From DASYAN01 sp034431765 (GTDB lineage Bacteria > Chloroflexota > Ktedonobacteria > Ktedonobacterales > Ktedonobacteraceae): a stretch of DNA of 64,000 bases. A model generated the notes under the pieces. The model searched no databases, had not been told where the DNA came from, and saw nothing but the letters and a program-made list of their open reading frames with translations. The position numbers and the translations under genes are program-made. The stretch covers positions 1 through 64,000 of the forward strand of contig DAOUDD010000187.1 of assembly GCA_034431765.1 (NCBI GenBank), in the 5' to 3' direction. Positions 52,945 through 61,612 of this stretch are shown here, in pieces; the stretch's first letter is position 1, and each line of letters begins with the position of its first letter.

Positions 52945-53718
52945 TTAGACTGACAGATGATGCTCCTTTATGGATGCGATCTCTCGTCGGTAGTGATCAA
53001 GATGTCCATCAGCTATCATCTTCTGGTAGACAGGGTCATAAGCACGTTCAAGAAGCAGAGCGCACATTGTCTCAAGACGACGAACAACTGTTTCCAGGAC
53101 CTCCTCATATGAATGTTCCAGGCCATAGGTCTGGCAAAACATGCGCAAACGTTGACGTTGAAGTAGGGGATTCGCCAGTCCAAGAGCTTGCACATCCTGA
53201 GTAAAAGAGAGCGGCACAAAACGATAAAGCGCGTAAGCAACATCCCATATCCTTGGCCCAGGTCCAGCCGTATCAAAATCAATCAGCGCATAGACTTTTT
53301 CATCTTTATACACCATGTTATAAGGTGCTACATCGTTGTGGCAAATAACCTCGTGCTGAGAATGATCTGGATATGGAAACTGCCATACAGTACCTTCGGG
53401 TACACGATAACCAACTGTTGTGTCATGATAATGACGGAGGAAGCGGGCTATAGCAATCAGGTTATCATCTAACCACATGTATTGTTGAAGAGGATAATGA
53501 CCGACTTCACCGGCAATGAATGTAAGCACCTCACGCATTTGATCGTCAAGACCCAAAAATCTTGGGGCACCCGCGAACCCATGGGACTCAAGATGACGTA
53601 GCAGGCCATGTACAGCAGAACTCCACGGTCCCGTTGCACGACGAACCGTTTGTCCAACGCGAACAACTCCCGTGACATTCCCTCCACTTAACGAGATTTC
53701 CTGTTCTGTCATGCTCAC
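52945..53718 (-). CDS. Aminoglycoside phosphotransferase/choline kinase-like protein
   Basis: 257 residues of the APH fold. The catalytic loop is ICHNDVAPYNMVYKD and the metal-binding Asp is in LIDFDTAGPGPRIWDVAYAL. A TFIAGEVGHYPL segment and a long helical C-terminus agree with the family. The N-terminal nucleotide-binding half is short. It could phosphorylate a small alcohol such as choline or an antibiotic; nothing shows which. A GTG start at 53718 or the ATG two codons later is possible. It converges with the acetyltransferase gene, with three bases between stops. Confidence 0.87.
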   Translation of the reverse strand: MSMTEQEISLSGGNVTGVVRVGQTVRRATGPWSSAVHGLLRHLESHGFAGAPRFLGLDDQMREVLTFIAGEVGHYPLQQYMWLDDNLIAIARFLRHYHDTTVGYRVPEGTVWQFPYPDHSQHEVICHNDVAPYNMVYKDEKVYALIDFDTAGPGPRIWDVAYALYRFVPLSFTQDVQALGLANPLLQRQRLRMFCQTYGLEHSYEEVLETVVRRLETMCALLLERAYDPVYQKMIADGHLDHYRREIASIKEHHLSV

Positions 53719-53751
53719 TCACTCTCTGGCCGATGGGGAATGCTTCCTTGC

Positions 53752-55911
53752 CTACTGACCTTGCTTGTAAACCGGCTGTTCTAGCGCCTGGAACCATGCC
53801 TGGTTCATGGCTACCGAAGCGGAGGGGCTGGGATGAATACCATCTTGCTGAAAATAGGAAGTTTGCGCGCTGAACATGCTATAGAAGTCGGGGCCAGCGA
53901 TCAGACCATTAGCTGATGTAAGCTCGTTAATTGTATCGTTTAAGGCTTGAATTTCTTTGTTCACCGTTGTACCTCGATCACCGGGTAAGTTCACAGCAGG
54001 AATGCGTGCGATGACGGGGACACGGCCAGCTTGCTTTAGCTTGTCGATGAGCGTTTGCATGTTCGCCTTGTAGTGTTGTGGATCTACCTGTTGCATTGCA
54101 TCGTTTGTCCCCCAGCCCAGCAACCAGTAGTGTATATCCGGGTTGAGCTGTAGCCACGAGTCAATATTCTGTACCGCACCATCAGAGTTCCATCCGCCAA
54201 GACCACCATCAATCATGGCAGGATAGTGCTGTGGGTACGCCTTATGAACATCCTCCTGGAATGAAGGCTGAGCATCATCAGCACGACTATATGCAATTGC
54301 AGTGATAGAATCGCCGCAGAAAAAGAAGGTATCGTTCCTGCTTGAGGAGACATCATAGAGGTCAATCTCATCAATTGTAACGTAAGGCTGACTGGCCTTT
54401 GGTTGCCCCTTTGTGACAGTCATCTTCACCCATACTTGATCTTTAAAAGGGACCAGATGTTCACGAACACGCGTGTGATTATCTGTTACAGTTGCGACTG
54501 TTTGCCAGTTACCATTTGTGCCGTCAGTGCTATCGCCTGAGGTCGAGATCGTGTAATCCTGAGGACTCATGCCCTCATCTGTAATGTAATCGAAGACATA
54601 GTCGCTCTGCCAGGCAAGCAGCAAGCTAGTGGGTCCCTTCCCAACCTGGATTGCGCAAGAGGAAGGAAGCGTTGACAGACTGTTGCGCCAAAAGCCCCAG
54701 TTTCCATACTTGCCATCCACAATTGCTTCGGGTCCCCCAGCTCCATCCGCATTACCAGTACAGACAACAGGTTTTCCACGAGAAACGATAGCACTATTAC
54801 TGCCCTGGATCTGGCTCTGTGGTGCAGAGCCAGATCCAGGGGTAGGAGTAGATGTAGATGGAGGAGTTGGAGTCATCTGTGCGGATACAGGACGATACTT
54901 TGCAATTGCGTCTTTAAGCGCATAATACTGAGGCTTCGGCTGATTTGTATCTACATCGAACATATCGAGGCGACCGTAGCCAGAATAACTTGCCGCATCA
55001 AACTGACAGGCGAAGGCAACGTCTCCCTGTACCATCGAATCAAGTGCATCGCGGCTGTATTGCGTAATGAAATCCTTATCGTCCCCATATGGAGGCGGAG
55101 GATTGCCAGGATCGTAGTTCCATTCAGTAATACCAACGGGAAGATCTTTACCTAACGTTGTGCGTATGAGAGTATGCACACCTTGAGCAACCTGACTATA
55201 GCTATGAGCTTTCTGCAAGCAGCTCTCACGACTATCCTCATAGCATGGATACCAGTGGAAACTTACAGCATCAGGCAACACCTGTGAACTCTTTACACCC
55301 TCTAGAAAACCTTGCATAAAGTTGTGATTTCCCTCATTGTTATATGTCACTGGACCGATAAAGATTGCATCAGGATTGTCCTTGCGTAAGAGGGGTATAT
55401 CACTATTCCACTGTTTGAGGTAACTATCAAGTGTGATGTTGTTATAATCTGATTCATTGCCAAACTCGTACATCTGGCAGCGTTTACCGAGATATTTGAC
55501 CAGGTGCTCATTAAATGTTGTATTAGAGATGTTGGTAATGACACCCAGACATTTTGCGCCACTATTTTCGATAGTGTGCATACGCTTTTCAATATCCTCA
55601 TCACTCGCATTATCTGGGAAGAACGAGCGAATTAACGTAACTCCAGCGAGACGGAGAGCATCTTGAATTGAAGACTCGGTCTGAATATTTTTCTGAGACC
55701 ATTCATATGTATCATTGGTGCCAAACAAAAACGATGATGCGTTATCCTTCCAGACTTCCTGGCCAGGTAGTGTCGTGAGCTTTGGAGTAGCGGGATGCTC
55801 TTTTTGAGTCTGAGTGGTTTGTTTTTGGGTATTTTTGGCAGGGGTATTTTCAGCGCAAGCCGCCGTAAGCAGTAATAAGGTAAGCAAAACGATATTCGCT
55901 AGTTTTCTCAT
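53752..55911 (-). CDS. Three-domain lipoprotein: GH-A glycosidase, discoidin-like domain, SGNH hydrolase
   Basis: 719 residues from MRKLANIVLLTLLLLTAAC; this ATG has GAGGAAG upstream, and lipobox LTAAC gives the lipidated Cys19. Residues about 55-340 are a GH39-like TIM barrel, with acid/base Glu153 in YEFGNES and nucleophile Glu263 in GITEWNYDP. A Thr/Pro/Ser linker is followed by a discoidin/F5-8C-like domain (about 370-520). Residues about 525-719 are an SGNH esterase: block I Ser535 in FCGDSIT, Gly in DGGLGG, Asn603 in WGTND, and Asp690/His693 in DGIHPS. It probably trims and deacylates an extracellular polysaccharide at the membrane surface. Domain names are by eye. Confidence 0.83.
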   Translation of the reverse strand: MRKLANIVLLTLLLLTAACAENTPAKNTQKQTTQTQKEHPATPKLTTLPGQEVWKDNASSFLFGTNDTYEWSQKNIQTESSIQDALRLAGVTLIRSFFPDNASDEDIEKRMHTIENSGAKCLGVITNISNTTFNEHLVKYLGKRCQMYEFGNESDYNNITLDSYLKQWNSDIPLLRKDNPDAIFIGPVTYNNEGNHNFMQGFLEGVKSSQVLPDAVSFHWYPCYEDSRESCLQKAHSYSQVAQGVHTLIRTTLGKDLPVGITEWNYDPGNPPPPYGDDKDFITQYSRDALDSMVQGDVAFACQFDAASYSGYGRLDMFDVDTNQPKPQYYALKDAIAKYRPVSAQMTPTPPSTSTPTPGSGSAPQSQIQGSNSAIVSRGKPVVCTGNADGAGGPEAIVDGKYGNWGFWRNSLSTLPSSCAIQVGKGPTSLLLAWQSDYVFDYITDEGMSPQDYTISTSGDSTDGTNGNWQTVATVTDNHTRVREHLVPFKDQVWVKMTVTKGQPKASQPYVTIDEIDLYDVSSSRNDTFFFCGDSITAIAYSRADDAQPSFQEDVHKAYPQHYPAMIDGGLGGWNSDGAVQNIDSWLQLNPDIHYWLLGWGTNDAMQQVDPQHYKANMQTLIDKLKQAGRVPVIARIPAVNLPGDRGTTVNKEIQALNDTINELTSANGLIAGPDFYSMFSAQTSYFQQDGIHPSPSASVAMNQAWFQALEQPVYKQGQ

Positions 55912-56201
55912 ATTCACATTCTTCCTCAAAAACTCTTCATCCTCTTATTATCTATAAACAGTGCTACAATAAAAGACACGCAGACACTTTGAACTATATC
56001 ATGCCGTGGTCATCACGAGATAGAGATGTGTGTCATATTGTGGTAAAGAAAGAGCTTAGCGATCGGTTTAGATCCCGCAAATTCTAATAAATGAAGATAT
56101 CCGTATAAACGAGACCGGATCTTTACAGAAACAACAACGCCACTATAACAGACGTATGGTATCACTAGAGCAAAGGGGAATACTGAGAGATAGGGAAAAT
56201 A

Positions 56202-57239
56202 ATGATAGAAACAGCTCTGATAACACCATTTATCCATCAACAGGCACAGGAAGCTGCATTATACTATAGTCAACCCTGGTTCGATCTGGTGACAAAGCTT
56301 TATGGTTATAAGTTGCATTTTTTGACTGCTACCGATGCAGATGGACAAATGACTGGATGTTTACCGTTGTTCTCCATTGCCAGCCCATTAACTGGCCGTC
56401 GCCTGGTCTCACTACCATTTGTTGACTATTGTCCACTCCTTGCCGCCAACGAACAAGCTGCAAGTAAGCTACTTGAACAGGCTATCGAGCTTGCTCAACG
56501 GCAGAATGTACGTTACCTTGAGCTACGAACAGGTACGAATACAGTTCTGGCAGGCTGCAAAACGTTTACAGAAGAAAACCTTTACACGCGCTGGCTTCTC
56601 TCATTAAACGACGATCCTGATGCCCAATGGGCTACACTGCGCAAACCAGTGCAGCACCAGGTAAAGAAAGCACGGAAATTGGGAGTGCAGGTTCGTATCG
56701 CAGAGCAGCGTACAGATGTTGCGCACTACTATCGGTTACATCTGCAGACGCGCTGCAAGAAACACGGGATGCCTGCACAACCGGTACGGTTCTTCTACGG
56801 GTTGTGGGATGCATTTGCACAACAGAACAAAATGAAGCTCCTTCTGGCCGAACACGAGGGGACAGTCATCGCAGGTATGGTACTGCTTGGATCGGGTACA
56901 ACGCTACGTTACGCATATGGAGCATCAGACGAACGCTTCTTACACCTAGCCCCTAACAATCTTTTGATGTGGACAGCTATCTCCTGGGGGTGTACACATG
57001 GATATCAGAGATTAGATATGGGGCGTACAGCCCTCGAAAACGAAGGCTTGATGGAGTTTAAACGGCGCTGGGGTGCACTTCAGGAACTATTACCGTACTA
57101 CTACTATCCGACCACTGCTGGTTTAGCCGCAACATCGGAGCAAAGTTGGAAGTTCCGCGTGCTTACCACATGCTGGCGACGCCTCCCCTTGAGCATTGCT
57201 GAGCCGTTAGGAGGATATCTTTATAGGCATCTGGGCTAG
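56202..57239 (+). CDS. FemAB-like GNAT-fold acyl/aminoacyl transferase
   Basis: 345 residues with two GNAT-like lobes. Hallmarks are ALYYSQPWFDLVTKLYG at the start, a central RKPVQHQVKKARKLGVQVR segment and the GYQRLDMGRTALENEGLMEFKRRWG signature of the FemAB/PEP-CTERM-associated group. The C-terminus has a PYYYYP motif before a basic tail. FemX-type enzymes add amino acids to peptidoglycan or cell-surface precursors; related proteins occur in exopolysaccharide loci. Its substrate is unknown. It stands between the lipoprotein and the MshEN/regulator pair. Confidence 0.85.
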   Translation: MIETALITPFIHQQAQEAALYYSQPWFDLVTKLYGYKLHFLTATDADGQMTGCLPLFSIASPLTGRRLVSLPFVDYCPLLAANEQAASKLLEQAIELAQRQNVRYLELRTGTNTVLAGCKTFTEENLYTRWLLSLNDDPDAQWATLRKPVQHQVKKARKLGVQVRIAEQRTDVAHYYRLHLQTRCKKHGMPAQPVRFFYGLWDAFAQQNKMKLLLAEHEGTVIAGMVLLGSGTTLRYAYGASDERFLHLAPNNLLMWTAISWGCTHGYQRLDMGRTALENEGLMEFKRRWGALQELLPYYYYPTTAGLAATSEQSWKFRVLTTCWRRLPLSIAEPLGGYLYRHLG

Positions 57240-57324
57240 TGCAATTTCAACTGCTATAGCAGGAAGCATACTTTTCTAGCTATAGCAACTCATCCTCTCT
57301 CTCTCCTTCATTAGCAGGACAGCG

Positions 57325-57681
57325 CTATATTTTATCTAGTAAATAGATAATCGAGGTATATTTTTGACACTCGCTTCTTCTGCGGTGAGCATCCATCAGT
57401 CGCCGTAGGAGAAGCTGCATTCGTTTTGAGTCCACCAGAACTGGAAAGATAGTGCGTTTTGTATAGAGGCTCAGCATTGGAAGTAGGTGAGGATGTATGA
57501 AAGTGGTAATAGCTATAGTCAAGGTTCCCGAAGCAGATCCTAGCACAACACATTGGCATTGTCTCATTACATCTAGTGGCAGAGTGTAGTAATAGCGACG
57601 CGGAACTCTTCTAACCTCGACAAAGTGAGGTGTTCCGTCACCGCAATATCTGTGTTGCGGCATTTCTCTTCCTATCTTCAT
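57325..57681 (-). CDS. Solo MshEN-like domain protein (paralogue of the one at 3253)
   Basis: 118 residues. It aligns by eye with the 3253-3660 protein over about 90 residues: VPRRYYYTLPLDVMRQCQCVV against VPLRYSQVLPLAVMKRYQCVV, then LTIAI, then TIFPVLVDSKRMQLLLRRLM against RIFPVLVNPVHMQLVLKRIE. The basic end with HRRRSE is also shared. It lies 355 bp downstream of an OmpR regulator on the same strand, as the other copy does. The function is unknown. Confidence 0.6.
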   Translation of the reverse strand: MKIGREMPQHRYCGDGTPHFVEVRRVPRRYYYTLPLDVMRQCQCVVLGSASGTLTIAITTFIHPHLLPMLSLYTKRTIFPVLVDSKRMQLLLRRLMDAHRRRSECQKYTSIIYLLDKI

Positions 57682-58036
57682 ACATCCTTCAAAAGGCAGC
57701 TAAACTTTGCTCCAAATACGTGAAGACTCTGTACAGTTGGGATATGTTCTTGTAGTGTTTGGAATAAAAGCTAAAAGATACTCACAAATATACTTCATTG
57801 AGGAAGTGTAAAGGAGGATGGTGAAAATAGCATTTTAGAGACCGACGAGATGACGTTGCAATACGCTATATCTTGTGAAGACTTCACAACAGGATTCAGA
57901 AAAACTTTTCAACGTCAATATATAGGTAAAAGAGGATATAAATCTTCCTTCTAAAAAACTTTAAGGCATTTGCAGCAATAATAAAGCGAAGAGATACATA
58001 TCTCTTCGCCCTGTAAGAAACTGTAGTAAGGAGAGG
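57682..58036. other. Intergenic region between regulator and MshEN-like gene
   Basis: About 355 bp, AT-rich and non-coding. Its right part holds the terminator of the regulator gene (57982-58009). A promoter for the MshEN-like gene is expected but not identified. Confidence 0.4.
57982..58009 (-). terminator. Terminator of the OmpR regulator gene
   Basis: GCGAAGAGATA and TATCTCTTCGC, perfectly complementary, followed on the minus strand by TTTATTA. It is the clearest intrinsic terminator in the right half. Confidence 0.75.
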
Positions 58037-58771
58037 TCATGCACGTTGACGAGACTGCTCTATTGAGGTATAGCTATCTTCATCGACAGAGCGGCGGACC
58101 ATAGTGTAACCAACACCGGGAACAGTCAGAATATAGCGTGGATTATTGAGTTCAGGCTCTATTTTCTGTCGAAGGTGGTGAATATGTGCTTTAATCAAAT
58201 AGGTATCTCCAACTTCGCCGAAGCCCCAGACACGAGCAATAATCTGGTTGGCAGTACACACCTCATTAGCATTCGCCGCCAGCAAGTGCATAATTTTTCC
58301 CTCCGTTGGTGTCAAGCGAATCGTTTTGCCATATATCTTCACCTCATTATGCAATGAATCCACCACGATAGGACCCACAGTAATGATAGAAGAGGGGCGC
58401 TGCGAAATGCTTGAACGAGCACGGCGGCTCACCGCATGAATACGGGCGAGAAGTTGATTGGGGAAGAAGGGTTTACGCAGGTAGTCATCCATTCCAGATT
58501 CCAGACAGCGAACCTCATCGTGAACGTCTTTTCCATCCGTCACCACCAACACCAATGCATCGTGCTTTGTGCGTAGATCACGGCACATTTCTAACGCATC
58601 TTCATCTTTCAATGCGACATCCAGAATGACAATATCAGGCTGTTGCTCTAACCATTTTGTCCGTGCCTGATCACCGGTATATGCACGATGAACTTCATAC
58701 CCATAGGCTCTCAACCAATTTGTTAACATTTCTACCATATCACGATCACTATCAATAACCAGTAATTTCAT
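58037..58771 (-). CDS. OmpR/PhoB-family response regulator (paralogue of the one at 4043)
   Basis: 244 residues. It has the same architecture and near-identical blocks as the 4043-4789 protein: VIDSDRD, Asp51 in IVILDVA, Lys100 in YLRKPFFPNQLLARI, RLTPTEGKIMHLLA, IKAHIHHLRQKIEPE and VPGVGYTMVRRSVD. AGAGG lies before the ATG. The neighbours on both sides act on surface polysaccharide, so it may regulate them; no sensor kinase is adjacent. It clearly arose by duplication together with the MshEN-like gene. Confidence 0.93.
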   Translation of the reverse strand: MKLLVIDSDRDMVEMLTNWLRAYGYEVHRAYTGDQARTKWLEQQPDIVILDVALKDEDALEMCRDLRTKHDALVLVVTDGKDVHDEVRCLESGMDDYLRKPFFPNQLLARIHAVSRRARSSISQRPSSIITVGPIVVDSLHNEVKIYGKTIRLTPTEGKIMHLLAANANEVCTANQIIARVWGFGEVGDTYLIKAHIHHLRQKIEPELNNPRYILTVPGVGYTMVRRSVDEDSYTSIEQSRQRA

Positions 58772-59489
58772 ATATAACCTCTCTGTCCTCTCGCTTTGAG
58801 AAAACGCTCAGAGTGCAAGTATCTCTTAGCGAGTCCATCATAAGCTAAACTACCACATTGGAGAAAGGACACGAACAACAGGTGCTGTGTCGATTTTACA
58901 TAACATAAACACTATTTTCATAAAAAGATGTAAATGTGCTACATGCTCACGCCCTACAAGGTATACCTCCTTACACGTGGCTTGCCTCAATTGAGAGATG
59001 AGTAGAAAGAGGTTACTTGACACTCTAAACGCTGCATTGAGACTTTTTTTACCACAGATTTTATGAGAAAACTCGATTCCATTACCATCACAAGACCTCC
59101 CCTGTGCCAAGAATACATTATGTCAACGATCTTCGCAACCAAAGACATACTAGATAGGAAAGAGGGTATACTTTTAGCTTTCTTATCCATTGTTATCAAG
59201 ACGAGGCAGAGAGTATTGTTAGTCATAGCATCTCTCCATAATCTAAAAATCATATACCTTAGTTTTAGATGATACGACCTAAGCAGAAAGCTACTGGGAA
59301 ATGAGAAAGCGCTGTTGTCCTCTAAAAGATCACGATTTTGAAGACAAAGAAAAAGGATTCCGGGTTTTGCGATGTAAACCTCAGAGAATACTTTATGACG
59401 CTACTTTGACATTGACAAAAACCTAATTACCATAGAAAGGGATGTATTCTTAACAACAGGATTGGATCAATGAACAGGAGGAATTACTT
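58772..59489. other. Long divergent intergenic region before the chain-length gene
   Basis: About 720 bp, AT-rich, without a gene I can support. TTGACA occurs at 59412-59417, but no -10 box lies at a normal distance. Control of the polysaccharide genes to its right probably resides here. No riboswitch was recognised. Confidence 0.4.
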
Positions 59490-60488
59490 GTGCGGCGTAC
59501 TCTTGAGGCCATCTTTCGGCGGCCAATACGACTTTTTCTTGTCATAGTGCTCTTTACTCTTGTGGGTTTAGGTGTAGCATATATTCTCCCACGTAATTAT
59601 TCAGCGAGTGCAAGCTTATGGGCGTTACGACGCTATCAGGTAATCAGTGACACTGGTCCTGAGAGTGACTTGCTGGCAACACCAGCAGAGACGCAAGTAA
59701 CTGCACTGACTGAGCTGCTACAATCACGCACATTTACGCTCGCGGTTGCTAGAGCCGCAAAGCTTGATACAGCCTTTACTGCGAAAGATCCTCAAACATT
59801 GGAAGAAGATATGTTTAACGATCTTGCAAAGAATGTACATGCTACTACTCAGGGGTACAACACGTACCTGATCACCTACAGTCATCACGATCCACATATA
59901 GCGCAGCAAGTTATACAGTGTGTAATCACCCAGTATGCTATGCAGAGCCAGGGTTTTAGTGTTGTTGAAGCCCAACATCTGCTTCTTTCTTATGAATCAC
60001 AATTGACAAAAGCAAAAGACAACGCAGATAAAGCGGCGCAGGCTCAGACGCAGTACATCAATGATCACCCCAATATCTCTAGAAATGATCTTTTAAATGA
60101 TCCCAATTATGCATTACTGGATGCTCAGGCGCAACAGACGCGTACAACACTACAAGATATCCAAACACATATCGCGACCCTTAATCAACAGATCAGTAAC
60201 CAGGGAACAAGCTCTGACGGCTTCTTCAAAATTCTGGATAAACCAATCCTGCCGAGGCAGCCTGAGTCTCGCATGAAACAATTGCTTATTGGAGGCGGTG
60301 CTGGTCTTGGCCTTGCACTGCTTGCATGTGCTTTCTACCTTGCGATTATGATTAGAAGAGATCGAACGATTTATAGTGTTCGTGACATACAAAAAATTAC
60401 AGCACTTCCCGTATCCTTACAAATACCACTGTTGCAGAGTCCAACACTTGCTCTGCTGGGCAAAGACTCTATGCAGAAGGCGTTTTAG
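59490..60488 (+). CDS. Wzz-like polysaccharide chain-length/co-polymerase protein
   Basis: 332 residues. Two membrane helices (about 13-33 and 266-288) flank a coiled-coil periplasmic part, the polysaccharide co-polymerase layout. The first helix is followed by YILPRNYSASASLWALRRYQ, and the segment before the second helix has PILPRQPESRM, a common PCP motif. No kinase domain is fused. It probably sets polymer length together with the CpsD-like protein just downstream. A GTG start lies behind GGAGG at eight bases. Confidence 0.85.
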   Translation: MRRTLEAIFRRPIRLFLVIVLFTLVGLGVAYILPRNYSASASLWALRRYQVISDTGPESDLLATPAETQVTALTELLQSRTFTLAVARAAKLDTAFTAKDPQTLEEDMFNDLAKNVHATTQGYNTYLITYSHHDPHIAQQVIQCVITQYAMQSQGFSVVEAQHLLLSYESQLTKAKDNADKAAQAQTQYINDHPNISRNDLLNDPNYALLDAQAQQTRTTLQDIQTHIATLNQQISNQGTSSDGFFKILDKPILPRQPESRMKQLLIGGGAGLGLALLACAFYLAIMIRRDRTIYSVRDIQKITALPVSLQIPLLQSPTLALLGKDSMQKAF

Positions 60489-60609
60489 ACCTTATTGAAA
60501 CCTATGCTACTCACATAGCTAGCACTTTGTATTCAAGTTTCTTAATAAGTCGGTAACTCATCAGAGAGTGAAGTTGCTCGATTGCACTCATTAGATCGGA
60601 AGTAGAAAT

Positions 60610-61410
60610 ATGGCAGAAACAAAGGAAAAAAACGTTGATCCAACACCAACAGAGCGCCTTCCATCGCTCAAACAAAAGTCACAATCTCTCGTTTCAAGAC
60701 CACTCAACAAAGTAGACGCTCCTATTGTTATAAATACTGCGGGTAAACAAGTTATCCCTGCGATGCCAATCAGCAAACACGAGGTTATACACGCGCAAGC
60801 ATTGCGAGAACGTTTTCGCCAACTCGGATTAGCATTCTTTGCGGATAGGCGTGTTTCGATCCGCAGCCTTGGATTTACAAGTACGATTGAAGGAGAGGGA
60901 AAATCATTTCTCTCTTCACTTCTGGCACAGGTGCTAGCTGATGATGGCTTCGCACGTGTTACTTTGCTTGACTGTAACTGGCGTCATACGAATCTACACG
61001 AACATTTTGACATTCCCGCTACTCCCGGTCTGGCTGAATGGCTACGAGGAGATTGTAAACCCGAAGCCATTCGCTATTCTGTCAATAAGAATCTCACCAT
61101 TATTCCTGCTGGCAATGGACATTCCGACGCAATAAGCTTGTTGCAAGAGTTCAAAAACAAGAGCTTTCAACATATCCTGACTAATCCAGAGGAACTACTC
61201 ATTGTTGACCTTCCTGCTGTTCTCAGCACTGGATATGGTGCTCTTGCTGCCAGTCTACCTGAAGCGCTTCTTTTTGTCGTACGTGCAGGGGTCACTCCAG
61301 CTCCGATGATAGAAGAAGCATTTGGACAACTCACCGATCTACCAGTCAAAAGTGTTGTGCTCAACCAGGTTGAGAGCAAAATACCACGTTGGATACGCCA
61401 GCTTTTGTAA
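60610..61410 (+). CDS. CpsD/Wzc-like P-loop ATPase with altered Walker A' and no Tyr tail
   Basis: 266 residues. About 80 hydrophilic residues precede the P-loop domain. Walker A is TSTIEGEGKSFLSS, the Walker A' region is LLDCNWRHTNLH where most BY-kinases have DADLR, and Walker B is LLIVDLPAVLS. The C-terminus (PRWIRQLL) has no tyrosine cluster. It therefore looks like a BY-kinase relative that may bind ATP and regulate Wzz without normal autophosphorylation. It follows the Wzz-like gene and sits 13 bp before a small membrane-peptide gene. Confidence 0.83.
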   Translation: MAETKEKNVDPTPTERLPSLKQKSQSLVSRPLNKVDAPIVINTAGKQVIPAMPISKHEVIHAQALRERFRQLGLAFFADRRVSIRSLGFTSTIEGEGKSFLSSLLAQVLADDGFARVTLLDCNWRHTNLHEHFDIPATPGLAEWLRGDCKPEAIRYSVNKNLTIIPAGNGHSDAISLLQEFKNKSFQHILTNPEELLIVDLPAVLSTGYGALAASLPEALLFVVRAGVTPAPMIEEAFGQLTDLPVKSVVLNQVESKIPRWIRQLL

Positions 61411-61423
61411 GGAAAGGCGAACA

Positions 61424-61555
61424 ATGAAGACAATTTTCGCGCTTTTGTTCATATTCCTGACAATCGGCTTATGCGCGCGCACCTATAATCGTTGGGCACG
61501 GATCGCTCTACTTACCAGCATCGCTGTTATGATTTTGTATGTCACGATAAACTGA
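61424..61555 (+). CDS. Small membrane peptide
   Basis: 43 residues starting MKTIFALLFIFLTIG, with two hydrophobic stretches (about 3-17 and 27-42) separated by a basic turn (ARTYNRWAR). AAGGAAAGG sits about seven bases before the ATG, and the gene lies 13 bp after the CpsD-like stop, so it is almost certainly co-transcribed. No family is recognised. It may stabilise or regulate the neighbouring membrane polymerase. Confidence 0.6.
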   Translation: MKTIFALLFIFLTIGLCARTYNRWARIALLTSIAVMILYVTIN

Positions 61556-61612
61556 TAATCATTCATAAACACTATCAACATTTATAATGAGAAAACAAAA
61601 ACGGACAATAAG

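Noticed and set aside
57252..57287. TGCTATAGC/GCTATAGCA repeat after the FemAB-like gene
   Set aside because: Each half is nearly self-complementary and AT-rich; no T-run follows, and an 18-base spacer makes it weak.
59405..59440. TTGACA upstream of the Wzz-like gene as a promoter
   Set aside because: No -10 box is found at 16-18 bases; only poor matches occur.
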